Shown in pieces: positions 27,177 through 36,546 of a DNA stretch of 64,000 nucleotides. Position numbers and translations under genes: made by a program. Source of the stretch: Marinomonas phaeophyticola (lineage in GTDB: Bacteria > Pseudomonadota > Gammaproteobacteria > Pseudomonadales > Marinomonadaceae); the NCBI RefSeq assembly GCF_026966905.1, contig NZ_JAPUBN010000015.1:241423-305422 (forward strand). The letters run 5' to 3'. Position 1 is the first letter of the stretch. Every line of letters begins with the position of its first letter. A model generated the notes under the pieces. That model saw only the letters and a list, made by a program, of their open reading frames with translations, was not told the origin of the DNA and did not search any database.

Positions 27177-27339
27177 AATAATTTGACTTCCTGATTGGAG
27201 TTGGATGTACGGGAAAGGCGGCCAAATAGTAGAGAGGCACAACTGCGTTATAGTCTAACTTTTGCGCTAATTGTCATCAAGAGGTTTAGTTTAAAAAGGT
27301 CATGAAAGAGAAATTGAAATACGCGTTTTTTTAGTGAGA

Positions 27340-27379
27340 CTGTAAGCGATAGCACACTTGATCCTGATATCGCTTACAG
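27340..27379. repeat. Inverted repeat between chemoreceptor and metX genes
   Basis: Arms CTGTAAGCGATA (27340-27351) and TATCGCTTACAG (27368-27379) are perfect over 12 bp, with a 16-base loop. T-rich DNA lies outside the left arm and A-rich DNA outside the right arm, so neither strand has the T run expected after a terminator. It lies 15 bp past the end of the chemoreceptor gene. Confidence 0.7.
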
Positions 27380-27393
27380 AGGGTCAAAAAACA

Positions 27394-29277
27394 TTAAGAG
27401 AGAGTAAATACACTGGTTTTATTACCTAGCTCTACAGCTTGTTGTTCGATTTGATGTGTCTTATTAGAAATCGTCTCAATAGAGGCGGTATCATTGGCTA
27501 GTTGTTGTGCTATATCATCCATATCTTGGTTCATTTGTACCGCGGTTAAGGCTATTTCTTGAATGATTTGTGCCATCTCAATAGACGCCGATGAGCTGGT
27601 AGAGGCATTGTTTTCAATCTCATACATGGCATTTTCGGCGGCGGCACCGTTCTCTTGAATCGCATTAAGACTGGTTTGCCCACTTTCCATTGTATCGATG
27701 GCTTTCTGTGTGGAAGTCTGGATCGTACTAACAATGGAGGTGATTTTTCCAGTTGCTTCGACGGTTTTTTCTGCTAAAGAGCGAACCTCATCGGCGACAA
27801 CAGAAAAACCTCGACCGGCTTCACCGGCTCTAGCGGCTTCAATAGCGGCGTTTAAGGCCAATAGATTTGTTTGGTTTGCTAGATCATTAATCATTCCGAT
27901 AACGGTATCAATATCCTTCGATAGCCTTCCTAACTCGTCCAGTTGTAAACTGGTTTTAGACACAACCTCTACAGTATGACTGAGGTTTTCAAGGGCTGAC
28001 TTGATGGTTTTCGCGCCTTTTTTGGCTGACTCATAGGTTTCATTAGAATCGATTTTTAATTGGTCTGTCGTATGAGACACTTCGGATAAACGATTAGAAA
28101 TATCTCCTGTGGAGCCAGCAAGAGAGTCTGTTTTATTACTTGCTGACAGGTTATTTTGAGCAATACTTGTGATCGCCGTATTAAGGTCAATGACCATGCC
28201 GCTTACATCGGTAGTGGTGTTGACAACTTCACTGAGTACATGACCTAGGCCTACGGTCATTTCGTTGACAGATCGACTCAAGGAATCAAATTCATCATTT
28301 CGCTTTTCATTTACAAACGCTTTCGCGGTTAAGTCACCGTCTTTTATCTTATTTAAATCCTTGGAGATTCGAGAGATTGAAGCGCTTACGCTGAGTCCTA
28401 TGCTATACATGATAAAAGCCGCTAAAGCGGTAACAATAATACTGACAGAAATCAGCGCGACATTGGCCTTTTTTGCACTTGCCGCCGTTTCTTTCTCTGC
28501 ACTGATCACAGCTTGTTTAATAATATCTGCGGTCTCTATCCGTTGATTGTTAAAGGCTTCTTTCACCGTAGAGAATTCTTTTTGGGCCTGATTAAGATGC
28601 ACTTGCTTAGCCGAATATTGATTAATTAAGTCTATATAATTGGCTGTTATGCTGAGTTTCTCTGTTAGACCAAATGAATTCACGCGTTTTTGAAATTTCT
28701 CAAAGCTCTCATGCACTAATGCTAGGTTTTCTTCCGTAGATTCGAACAAAAAGCTGGTCTCTATTTTCCTGACATTAACGAATTCTCGTTTTAATAGGGA
28801 TAACTTTGCAACCGCCTCCATTATTTCTTCACCCTGATGGACTATCTTTCCTTTTAAGCCTGATGATGAATTGAAGCCAATGATGGATTGGTGATCTAAC
28901 AAATTGATAAAAATAGTAGAGTAACTATCTAAAAATGTTTTTGTTTCTCTTAATGATTTGCGAATTTGTTCCACATCCGTTAAATGAATGCTTTGATCAA
29001 GGCTTTTCTGAAAACCTAGGTTGCTCGTTTCTATCGATGTGAGAAAATCGCCTAAATTATTGTTGTTAACGGTTGATAGTGCTTCTGTTTCTTTCAAGAT
29101 GGCAATCGCTAGTGAGTCCATATTCTCTTTAATAATAAAGAGGTCATGCAATTTTTTACTGGAATCTTGTTGATTACTTAATCCATTAAAGGCTACTAAG
29201 GTGACGAGTAAGAACCCTGCTATAGAGGATGCTAATAGACAGACTAGTTTTGCGCGAAAGCTAAAGTTTGAAAACAT
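27394..29277 (-). CDS. Methyl-accepting chemotaxis protein
   Basis: Second chemoreceptor, 627 residues, only distantly similar to the first outside the signalling tip. TM1 is about 10-30, followed by a long helical periplasmic domain (~31-270) with heptad-like character and no obvious Cache pattern. TM2 is about 274-297, then HAMP, then the signalling domain. The tip hairpin is near residues 455-495 ([33 protein letters not shown]). Monocistronic on the minus strand, between rsmD and metX. The ligand is unknown; the helical sensor could be of the 4HB or HBM type. Confidence 0.9.
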   Translation of the reverse strand: MFSNFSFRAKLVCLLASSIAGFLLVTLVAFNGLSNQQDSSKKLHDLFIIKENMDSLAIAILKETEALSTVNNNNLGDFLTSIETSNLGFQKSLDQSIHLTDVEQIRKSLRETKTFLDSYSTIFINLLDHQSIIGFNSSSGLKGKIVHQGEEIMEAVAKLSLLKREFVNVRKIETSFLFESTEENLALVHESFEKFQKRVNSFGLTEKLSITANYIDLINQYSAKQVHLNQAQKEFSTVKEAFNNQRIETADIIKQAVISAEKETAASAKKANVALISVSIIVTALAAFIMYSIGLSVSASISRISKDLNKIKDGDLTAKAFVNEKRNDEFDSLSRSVNEMTVGLGHVLSEVVNTTTDVSGMVIDLNTAITSIAQNNLSASNKTDSLAGSTGDISNRLSEVSHTTDQLKIDSNETYESAKKGAKTIKSALENLSHTVEVVSKTSLQLDELGRLSKDIDTVIGMINDLANQTNLLALNAAIEAARAGEAGRGFSVVADEVRSLAEKTVEATGKITSIVSTIQTSTQKAIDTMESGQTSLNAIQENGAAAENAMYEIENNASTSSSASIEMAQIIQEIALTAVQMNQDMDDIAQQLANDTASIETISNKTHQIEQQAVELGNKTSVFTLS

Positions 29278-29458
29278 AGAGAAGCCTTATATTCTAATCA
29301 TATTCAGTTAAGTCGATTTCGTTACGGCAGTGGATAAAGAATCTAGAAGAAATACTATCCTCTATAATAGTTGTAAGCTGAGACTGAAAAAAATACAATA
29401 ATTGTTATCCGCTTTCATGTATTTTTTGATGTAAGGCATTCTATCTATGTAAATTATT

Positions 29459-30058
29459 TTAGACAGGTTTGTTTACTTCAAAAAGTCGATAGCAAAGTTG
29501 CCCTGCCATTTTTTCTTTTTTAAGAGACCAAAATGTTGGTAATTCAGGAAGCGGTGACTCTTTTTCCATTTCAATATAAACCCAAGCCCGATTTGCGAGC
29601 CAATTGTCATTGAGTAATGGCATCAGTTTTGCTAACCAACCTTGTCTGAAAGGAGGATCTAAGAAAATAATATCTAATGGTCTTACTGGTGGGGTTTTTA
29701 ACAGATCAACGGCGCTTTGTTGGATAACATTCGCGTTTGTTGCTCCTAGAGTCGCTAAATTGGCCGTCATTTGTTGAGTAACGATACGACTAGTGTCGGC
29801 AAATAGACAGCTGGATGCGCCTCTCGATAGTGCTTCTAATCCCAATGCGCCACTGCCGCAAAAAAAGTCACCACAATGAGCCCCTGGAATCCATACGGAA
29901 AGCCAGTTAAATAGCGTTTCTCGGACTCTATCTGGCGTTGGTCTAAGCCCTTCTATATCTGGAATGGGGAGGGTTCTTGAACGCCAATCGCCGCCAATTA
30001 TACGCAATTTTGACTTCGTTAATTTTGTGTTCTTAGTGCTTTTTTTAGGTGGTTTCAT
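29459..30058 (-). CDS. rsmD: 16S rRNA (guanine966-N2)-methyltransferase RsmD
   Basis: Methylates G966 of 16S rRNA during 30S assembly. 199 residues. The N-terminal family motif is LRIIGGDWRSRTLPIPDIEGLRPTPD (residues about 18-43), the SAM-binding region is DFFCGSGALGLEALSRGA, and the catalytic motif is FLDPPF. The N-terminus is lysine-rich. Its ATG overlaps the stop of the upstream M16-like gene (ATGA). The order rsmD - M16-like - (divergent) ftsY is typical of pseudomonads and Oceanospirillales. Confidence 0.94.
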   Translation of the reverse strand: MKPPKKSTKNTKLTKSKLRIIGGDWRSRTLPIPDIEGLRPTPDRVRETLFNWLSVWIPGAHCGDFFCGSGALGLEALSRGASSCLFADTSRIVTQQMTANLATLGATNANVIQQSAVDLLKTPPVRPLDIIFLDPPFRQGWLAKLMPLLNDNWLANRAWVYIEMEKESPLPELPTFWSLKKEKMAGQLCYRLFEVNKPV

Positions 30059-31365
30059 TGTCTGATTTGAACCTCATGTAGGCGACTGGTTTGAATAAGT
30101 CTTTCAAGTTCCTCTTGATAGACGGTAAAAGAAAACTCGTTTAGCTGTAGCGAGTATGTGTTTATCCAATTTTGCAACGCTTGCTCATTTCCAAAAGGCA
30201 CATTGGAGGCGATATTGGCCCACCACTTTGTTTGTTTGGATTGTTGTTGCATTCGTTCTTGAAAAAGGTCAACAGTCGTATTGAATACGTCTTCTTCTAG
30301 AAGGGTTTGCTCTAACAACGTTTTAGAATAATAGCTAAGCTTATCTGAGCCAGAGGTTGGATAGTTTGAAGATTGTAGTATATTCGGTGCGTGCATAATT
30401 CGCCACCATATCCAAGGTGCTGGCTGAGATGCTTCAATGTGGAGTTCTACATGATTGGCTATATTGTCTGAGTGAATTTCTTTAAGAAGGTATGTGGCCC
30501 AAAACTGTAAAGTAAACCATTCTTTTGGTTGACTGAGTTGGGGAATAGCGACGGCCGCATAACTTTCAACTAAGTTTAGTCCCTCGTTCGCCTGCAAACT
30601 CATGGTCTGGGTTGGATCTTCTCGATTAGACATGGGCGCTGTAACGGAAAAACTGTTACTAATTGAATCTATTTGTTGTTTAAATTCTTCTATGTTTGAT
30701 ACAGAGCCTACAAAAACGATCTTACTTACGTGTTTTTTTAATTCCTGATAGCTGTTATTGATATCTTCAATGGTGATGGATTCGTTAAACGAACGTGTTG
30801 AGGTGTGATTACTTAACGTATCGAAGGTGGCATTTAATAGTTGTTGTTTGATTTGTGATTGTTGTCTGTCTGGATGTTTCCAGTTTGAAAAAGTTCTCTG
30901 CTTAAAGTCAGGTTTAGGCAGCCACAGATTTAAAAAGTCTAAGCTAGGAAGTAATAAAGAAGGATGTCCATCCATTGTGATGGCAAGTTCGCTTCTATTG
31001 GACTGAACTTTATACTTGATGGTAGCCCCAAGGAGTTTTAAGCGATCATTTATACTTGTTGTGCTTAGTGGCAAAGTGTCACGTAGCAAAAGCTCGAAAG
31101 TGGCATCGGTTAATGATAATTTTAAATCATTACTGTATCCGTGGTTAAATAATATTCGTATCTCAAGGTTATCCTGTGGTTGCCACTCATCTAGAGTCAG
31201 CCAAGTGACGGGTATACCTGTACTGGTTTTCCATGTGTATATATCCGGCATCGAATAGTGTTTTTCTTTTGACGTAACATTTAGCAGTAAAACCATTGCT
31301 GGAATGATAACCATCAATGCTGACAAAAATGGACGACTAAATAATGGTTTTTTTGCCTGTGACAT
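30055..31365 (-). CDS. Degenerate M16-family peptidase-like membrane protein
   Basis: Protein of ~436 residues with an N-terminal membrane anchor (about 14-30, LSALMVIIPAMVLLLNV) and two M16-like domains in the periplasm. The HxxEH zinc motif of active M16 peptidases is not visible, so it is probably an inactive or scaffold subunit. Active/inactive M16 pairs are commonly encoded beside ftsY in relatives, but only one gene is present here. A TTG at 31416 would give a 17-residue extension; the ATG at 31365 was chosen because the TTG has no ribosome binding site. It is divergent from ftsY. Confidence 0.7.
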   Translation of the reverse strand: MSQAKKPLFSRPFLSALMVIIPAMVLLLNVTSKEKHYSMPDIYTWKTSTGIPVTWLTLDEWQPQDNLEIRILFNHGYSNDLKLSLTDATFELLLRDTLPLSTTSINDRLKLLGATIKYKVQSNRSELAITMDGHPSLLLPSLDFLNLWLPKPDFKQRTFSNWKHPDRQQSQIKQQLLNATFDTLSNHTSTRSFNESITIEDINNSYQELKKHVSKIVFVGSVSNIEEFKQQIDSISNSFSVTAPMSNREDPTQTMSLQANEGLNLVESYAAVAIPQLSQPKEWFTLQFWATYLLKEIHSDNIANHVELHIEASQPAPWIWWRIMHAPNILQSSNYPTSGSDKLSYYSKTLLEQTLLEEDVFNTTVDLFQERMQQQSKQTKWWANIASNVPFGNEQALQNWINTYSLQLNEFSFTVYQEELERLIQTSRLHEVQIRQ

Positions 31366-31495
31366 TCTATGTTTATTCCAAAAAAATAGATTTAAGCGCC
31401 AGATCGACTGCTTCAAGACTGTTAGCTGAATTGAAAAATGTTAAAATTACATGTTTTCTGTGTCTTTTTACCACAGAATCGTTAAAAAATTGAGT

Positions 31496-31529
31496 TTAAC
31501 CACTGAGTTTCTTTAGCAACAGTGGTTAA
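31496..31529. repeat. Inverted repeat just upstream of ftsY
   Basis: TTAACCACTG (31496-31505) and CAGTGGTTAA (31520-31529) form perfect 10-bp arms around a 14-base spacer, ending 26 bp before the ftsY ATG. There is no T run, so it is a candidate operator or 5'-leader hairpin rather than a terminator. Confidence 0.6.
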
Positions 31530-31555
31530 CGACATTCATCTTAGAGATCAACTTA

Positions 31556-32851
31556 ATGGAATTTGTAAATCAAATTATTAGTTTTTTTACTCCTTATTTA
31601 GGTGAATATGCCCGTTACGTTCCAATTGCTATTGGCACGCTTATGGCCGTAATCGCATTTTATATTCGCCGTAGTTATGTTAAAAAAATAGATACAGAAA
31701 TAAAAACAGCCCATGAAAAGGGTTCAGAAGAGGGAAATAAGACATGTTCTCCTGAGTCAAATAATAAAGATTCTTCTGTTGATGCGCATCTCGAATCGAT
31801 AAAGCAGGATCTGAAGCCAATTGATGGTTCAAGTGCTGCAGAGAGTGAGACGCTAATATCTCAACCAATCGATACACCAGAAAGTCCGACTCCTTCTAAT
31901 GTACCTGTTGCTCATGAGCCGCAGGAGACATTGACTTGGGCTCAGAGAATTAAGTCTGGTTTGTCTCGAACTCGTAGTGGCTTTGGCAATGGTTTAGCGT
32001 CTTTAATAGTTGGGCGAAAACAGATTGATGATGAATTATTAGAAGACATTGAAACACAACTGTTGACCGCCGATGTTGGTGTGGAGGCAACGCAAAGTTT
32101 ATTGTCATCTATTACAGAAAAACTCGGCCGTAAAGAGTTGAAAGACTCCGATGCTTTATTATCTTCATTAAAAGCGGAATTGAAAGACATGCTTTCTTCT
32201 TCCGAAAAGCCATTACAAATTGGGCCACAGGAAGGTCCTTTTGTTATTTTAATGGTTGGTGTGAATGGAGTGGGTAAAACAACAACCATTGGTAAATTGA
32301 CAAAAAAATTCCAAGCGGAAGGGAAAAGTGTTCTATTGGCAGCAGGAGACACATTTCGTGCCGCCGCTGTAGAGCAATTACAAGTATGGGGTGAAAGGAA
32401 TGATGTTCCTGTTATTGCTCAACATTCCGGTGCTGACTCGGCCTCTGTTATTTTTGATGCAATTGAATCGGCCAAAGCAAAAGGTATTGATGTTGTGATT
32501 GCTGATACGGCGGGGCGCTTACAAAATAAGAGCAATCTAATGAATGAGCTTTCAAAAGTGGTTCGAGTTATGAAGAAACTTGATGTTAATGCACCCCATG
32601 AAGTTATGTTAGTTCTTGATGCTGGTACGGGGCAAAATGCCCTTAGTCAAGCAAAACTGTTTACAGAAGCCGTTGGTGTGAGCGGTATTGCTCTTACCAA
32701 ACTTGATGGCACGGCAAAAGGCGGTATTATCTTTGCCATAGCGAAACAATTTGGTATACCTATACGCTTTATTGGTGTTGGTGAACAAGTAGATGACTTA
32801 CGTCCTTTTGTTGGTGCAGAGTTTGTAGACGCATTATTTGATGATGTTTGA
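31556..32851 (+). CDS. ftsY: Signal recognition particle receptor FtsY
   Basis: GTPase that docks SRP-ribosome complexes at the inner membrane. 431 residues: a predicted N-terminal transmembrane helix (about 20-38, VPIAIGTLMAVIAFYI), an acidic/polar linker (40-125), then the NG domain. G motifs: GVNGVGKTTTIGKL (G1), DTFRAAAVEQL, DTAGRL (G3), TKLDGTAKGG (G4). The single N-terminal TM helix differs from E. coli FtsY, which uses an amphipathic segment. It is followed by ftsE and ftsX on the same strand, the classical operon. Confidence 0.95.
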   Translation: MEFVNQIISFFTPYLGEYARYVPIAIGTLMAVIAFYIRRSYVKKIDTEIKTAHEKGSEEGNKTCSPESNNKDSSVDAHLESIKQDLKPIDGSSAAESETLISQPIDTPESPTPSNVPVAHEPQETLTWAQRIKSGLSRTRSGFGNGLASLIVGRKQIDDELLEDIETQLLTADVGVEATQSLLSSITEKLGRKELKDSDALLSSLKAELKDMLSSSEKPLQIGPQEGPFVILMVGVNGVGKTTTIGKLTKKFQAEGKSVLLAAGDTFRAAAVEQLQVWGERNDVPVIAQHSGADSASVIFDAIESAKAKGIDVVIADTAGRLQNKSNLMNELSKVVRVMKKLDVNAPHEVMLVLDAGTGQNALSQAKLFTEAVGVSGIALTKLDGTAKGGIIFAIAKQFGIPIRFIGVGEQVDDLRPFVGAEFVDALFDDV

Positions 32852-32923
32852 TTTCTAAATGACATTTGTTAATAGCGGAGTTTTTGCTTAAGTCTTTTAT
32901 TTATATGCATGTGAGTAATATTT

Positions 32924-33595
32924 GTGGAAATAGAATTTCAGCGTGTTGGCAAAAAATATGAAACTGGGCAAGAAGCGCTTAGTCAGGTTAGTTTTCATTT
33001 GCAACAAGGTGAAATGGCTTTTCTTACAGGGCACTCAGGTGCAGGAAAAAGTACCTTACTTAAGTTGATTATGATGATTGAGCGACAAAGTCATGGGAAA
33101 ATCATTATTGATGGTGAAGATTTACTTTCTTTGAGTCGAAAATACATTCCATTCCACCGGCGTAAAGTCGGTGTTGTTTTTCAAAATCATCAGCTATTAT
33201 TTGATCGAAGTGTTTTCCATAATGTCGCTTTACCTTTACAGGTTAGTGGAGCAGATCCTCAACATGTAGCCAAACGGGTAAGGGCGGCATTAGATAAAGT
33301 AGGACTATTAGGTAAAGAAAAATATAACCCCATGGCTCTTTCAGGCGGTGAGCAACAGCGCATCGGTATTGCTCGAGCCGTGGTTAATAAGCCGCAATTA
33401 TTATTAGCGGATGAACCAACAGGTAACTTAGACCCGCGACTGTCGGCGGAAATCATGAATCTTTTCCAGGAATTTAATCGAGTTGGTGTAACGGTTCTCG
33501 TGGCTAGTCATGACCTCTCTTTGATTGCTCGAATGCATCATAGGGTTCTTACTCTTAACCAAGGTAGGATAGTTAATGACGGAGGCTTTTCTTAA
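32924..33595 (+). CDS. ftsE: Cell division ATP-binding protein FtsE
   Basis: ATPase of the FtsEX complex, which couples divisome assembly to peptidoglycan hydrolase activation. 223 residues. Walker A GHSGAGKSTLLK, signature LSGGEQQRIGIARA and Walker B LLLADEPTGNLD are intact. Translation appears to start at a GTG (32924), the only in-frame start that gives the family N-terminus EIEFQRVGKKY. Its stop is immediately followed by the ftsX ATG. Confidence 0.94.
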   Translation: MEIEFQRVGKKYETGQEALSQVSFHLQQGEMAFLTGHSGAGKSTLLKLIMMIERQSHGKIIIDGEDLLSLSRKYIPFHRRKVGVVFQNHQLLFDRSVFHNVALPLQVSGADPQHVAKRVRAALDKVGLLGKEKYNPMALSGGEQQRIGIARAVVNKPQLLLADEPTGNLDPRLSAEIMNLFQEFNRVGVTVLVASHDLSLIARMHHRVLTLNQGRIVNDGGFS

Positions 33596-34605
33596 ATGTC
33601 ACAGAAACCTGAACCTAGAGGCGCAACTAGACAAACACTTTCTGGCACAACCTCTAATAAAACCCGTTTGTCTCAACCTTTTAATTTTACTAGCTACTTA
33701 CGTGATCATCAAAGTACTTTATTGGAAAGTTTGATGCGACTCGTGCAGGATCCGTTAGCTAGTATTATGACAGTAATGGTAATAGCAATTGCTTTGTCAC
33801 TCCCTGGAGGGCTATACGTTGGCTTAAAAAACGTTCAATCAATCACTGATCAGTGGGACAATCAGTCCGTTATCAGTTTGTATTTATTTGCTGATCTTGA
33901 AGATACTAAAGCACTGGCTTTATCACATCAATTATCAAGCCGCAGTGATGTGTTAAATGTAATGTATATCTCTAAAGAAGAAGGTATGAGATATTTCGAA
34001 CAGTCTAGTGGGTATGAGCAAATCTTGTCTGCCTTACCTGAAAACCCATTACCTATCGTGCTTCAAGTTATTCCGACCTATGATGTTTCCGTTGAAACGC
34101 TTTCTAGTTTAGAGGCGTTGCGTACTGAATTAGCCAGTGCCCCTGAAGTTGAATATGCCGAATTGGATGCTCAATGGTTGCATCGATTGGCGAGTGTTTT
34201 GAGTTTTGGTCAACGGTTTGTGTATGCATTATCAGCATTATTGATTGGGGCCGTTTTATTGATTGTTGGTAATACTATTAGAATGGCCGTGGAGCGTCGA
34301 CGTGATGAAGTGCTGGTCATGAAGCTTGTAGGTGCAACCGACTTTTATATTCGTCGACCTTTTTTGTATATGGGGTTCTGGTTTGGAATACTGGGGGGGT
34401 ACTGGCTTGTGTAACCATTGTGGTTATTAGTTTGTGGGTAAGTACTCCTGCAGAAAGAATTATTGCTCTTTATCAAAGTGATTTTTCATTGCAATCTTTT
34501 AATGCAGATGAAGTCGTTTTATGCTTAACTATGAGCGCTTTTATTGGAGTTGTGGGAGCATGGATTGCCGTAAATCGGCATATTTCAGATATTGAATTGC
34601 AGTAG
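33596..34605 (+). pseudogene. ftsX: Cell division permease FtsX, frameshifted in a G7 tract
   Basis: FtsX is the membrane partner of FtsE. The first frame encodes 272 residues: a cytoplasmic N-terminus, TM1 near residue 60, the periplasmic domain, and TM2 and TM3. It ends abruptly at 34414 after GFWFGILGGYWLV. The conserved C-terminus (ISLWVSTPAERI to HISDIELQ) lies in another frame ending at 34605. Adding one G to the run of seven at 34393-34399 joins them into a normal 336-residue protein. Since ftsX is usually important for growth, a sequencing error at the homopolymer is likely; a real mutation or slippage is possible. rpoH follows. Confidence 0.85.
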
Positions 34606-34736
34606 TTTTTTGAGAGTTGTGCATATTTGTAAGCACGTTTACGTTAATATCTCAGAAAATGCACATTTTTGTCACACTCACACTCTGTTTACTTGCTAGT
34701 ATTTATTACAACTAATTTATAGAGGTAGAAATAAAG

Positions 34737-35603
34737 ATGGGTAAAGCTCTTCAGCCTATTGATATGATGACTCCAGGACAAAACCTAGAGTCATACATTC
34801 AGGCAGTTAGCACAATTCCAATTCTAACTGCTGAAGAAGAACACCAATTAGCAGAACGTCTTTATTATCAAGAAGACCTTGAAGCGGCTCGAACATTGGT
34901 TATGTCACATTTACGTTTCGTTGTTCACATCGCGAAAAGTTATTCAGGCTATGGCTTGAATCAAGGCGATTTAATACAAGAGGGTAATGTGGGTTTGATG
35001 AAAGCAGTGAAACGTTTTAACCCTGAAGTAGGGGTTCGATTGGTTTCATTTGCTGTTCACTGGATTAAAGCAGAAATCCACGAGTTTATACTGAAGAACT
35101 GGCGTATTGTGAAAGTCGCAACGACTAAAGCTCAGCGTAAAATGTTTTTTAATTTACGTAGTGCGAAAAAGACATTATCTTGGTTTAGCCATAAAGAAGT
35201 TGAATCTGTTGCGGAAGACCTAGGTGTATCTCCTGAAGTCGTTCGTCAAATGGAAGGGCGTATGAGTTCGTCTGACATGACGTTCGATGCTTCGTCTGAT
35301 GATGATGACGATAGCGCATTTCAGGCACCGGCAAACTATTTAGAAGACCATCGCTACGATCCTGCTCAGTTATTAGAAAATGGGAATTGGGAAGAGGATT
35401 CTAATCGACGCTTAGAAGAAGCCATGTCGGTATTAGACGATAGAAGTCGCAATATACTGGTTCAACGTTGGTTATCTGATGGTAAATCAACACTGCATGA
35501 GTTAGCAGATGAGTATGGTGTTTCTGCTGAGCGCATACGTCAGCTTGAAAAAAATGCAATGAAAAAGATCAGAGAGTCCATGGGTGAGAATCAGTTTTCT
35601 TAA
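34737..35603 (+). CDS. rpoH: RNA polymerase heat-shock sigma factor sigma-32
   Basis: Directs transcription of heat-shock genes. 288 residues, normal. Region 2 includes [20 protein letters not shown] and [21 protein letters not shown]; the RpoH box is QRKMFFNLR; region 4 ends with [25 protein letters not shown] precedes the ATG. The position right after ftsEX is conserved in gammaproteobacteria. Upstream (34618-34680), TGTGCAT and ATGCACA arms followed by TTTTT could end the ftsX transcript. No clear RNA thermometer could be judged by eye. Confidence 0.96.
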   Translation: MGKALQPIDMMTPGQNLESYIQAVSTIPILTAEEEHQLAERLYYQEDLEAARTLVMSHLRFVVHIAKSYSGYGLNQGDLIQEGNVGLMKAVKRFNPEVGVRLVSFAVHWIKAEIHEFILKNWRIVKVATTKAQRKMFFNLRSAKKTLSWFSHKEVESVAEDLGVSPEVVRQMEGRMSSSDMTFDASSDDDDDSAFQAPANYLEDHRYDPAQLLENGNWEEDSNRRLEEAMSVLDDRSRNILVQRWLSDGKSTLHELADEYGVSAERIRQLEKNAMKKIRESMGENQFS

Positions 35604-35626
35604 TCTGATTAATTACTTGGAGTCAC

Positions 35627-35670
35627 ACACCATAAAAAAACCTGCCTAAACGCAGGTTTTTTTATGGTGT
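35627..35670. terminator. Bidirectional terminator between rpoH and tonB-like gene
   Basis: A perfect 19-bp inverted repeat (35627-35645 / 35652-35670) with core CCTGC CTAAAC GCAGG and A7/T7 flanks. It serves the convergent rpoH and the TonB-like gene on the opposite strand. Confidence 0.92.
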
Positions 35671-35679
35671 AAAGTGCCG

Positions 35680-36537
35680 CTATTTACTTTGCAATTGGTT
35701 ACCAGAAAGAAATTGCCAAGTACGTATGATTTCTAATTGATCAATCTCTTTAGACAGTTCCATTGGAAAGGCCTGAAAAGGTTCTGCCAATCGTACAATT
35801 CTTATGGCTGCGTCATCTAATATACGAACCCCTGAAGATTGTAGGATTTCAATTTCTTTTACGTAGCCATTAGAAGATATAGATACCGCTAATCTTAGCT
35901 TTCCATATAATTTGTTTCGTTTAGCTTCAATTGGATAATGAATATTACCAATACGCTCTATCCTCCTCCTCCAGTCATCTAGGTATTGCGCATCAACGGA
36001 TGACTTTGCAGAAACAGAGGTTAATCGCCTTATTCTTGGCCGTTTTGCAAACTCTTGTCGTTGTTTATCTAATAGGGCTTCTAAACTCGCAATGTCTGAT
36101 GATAGGCGACTAGGGAGCTGTGTTTGTCCAATAAATTTTTCTTCTAAAGTTTGACTGTTATTATCCGGTTCGTCTAGAACTTTAAATATAGAGTCTTGTT
36201 GAGAAGAAATGATTTTTTTATCTCTGGTGCTTGTGTTTGATGCTAGCTGAGGTTTTACTGGTGGTGTAATTTCTCTAATTTCATCGGCTATAAACTGAGC
36301 GTCTTCAGTCGATGTTAATTTCTCTTTTCTAATTTCTGTGCCACTAGCTTGCTGGTTTGCTTGAGCGATGAAGTCTGCTTCTTTAGGTGCTTCCGATTTG
36401 TGTTGTACTATTGTTATTTCAAGTGATTTTGCTGGTGGGGGGGCAATACTAAAATCAAAATTAATAAAAACCACCATAAACACATGCATGCTTATGGCGG
36501 TAAATAATGCAATGGAAAATCGATCAGCTGTGCGCAT
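35680..36537 (-). CDS. TonB family protein (energy transducer TonB-like)
   Basis: 285 residues. The N-terminal membrane anchor (about 8-28) is followed by a polar periplasmic spacer and a C-terminal TonB domain (about 190-280: YPIEAKRNKLYGKLRLAVSI, LDDAAIRIVRLAEPF). The spacer lacks the long Pro-Lys/Pro-Glu repeats of classical TonB. No exbB/exbD lies beside it. In this neighbourhood (next to gshB) pseudomonads also carry a tonB-like gene, so the location is conserved. It may support TonB-dependent transport or cell-envelope functions. Its start is 10 bp after the gshB stop. Confidence 0.85.
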   Translation of the reverse strand: MRTADRFSIALFTAISMHVFMVVFINFDFSIAPPPAKSLEITIVQHKSEAPKEADFIAQANQQASGTEIRKEKLTSTEDAQFIADEIREITPPVKPQLASNTSTRDKKIISSQQDSIFKVLDEPDNNSQTLEEKFIGQTQLPSRLSSDIASLEALLDKQRQEFAKRPRIRRLTSVSAKSSVDAQYLDDWRRRIERIGNIHYPIEAKRNKLYGKLRLAVSISSNGYVKEIEILQSSGVRILDDAAIRIVRLAEPFQAFPMELSKEIDQLEIIRTWQFLSGNQLQSK

Positions 36538-36546
36538 AAAGAGATT

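Noticed and set aside
27177..27242. 22-residue N-terminal extension of MetX
   Set aside because: Family N-termini match the ATG at 27176.
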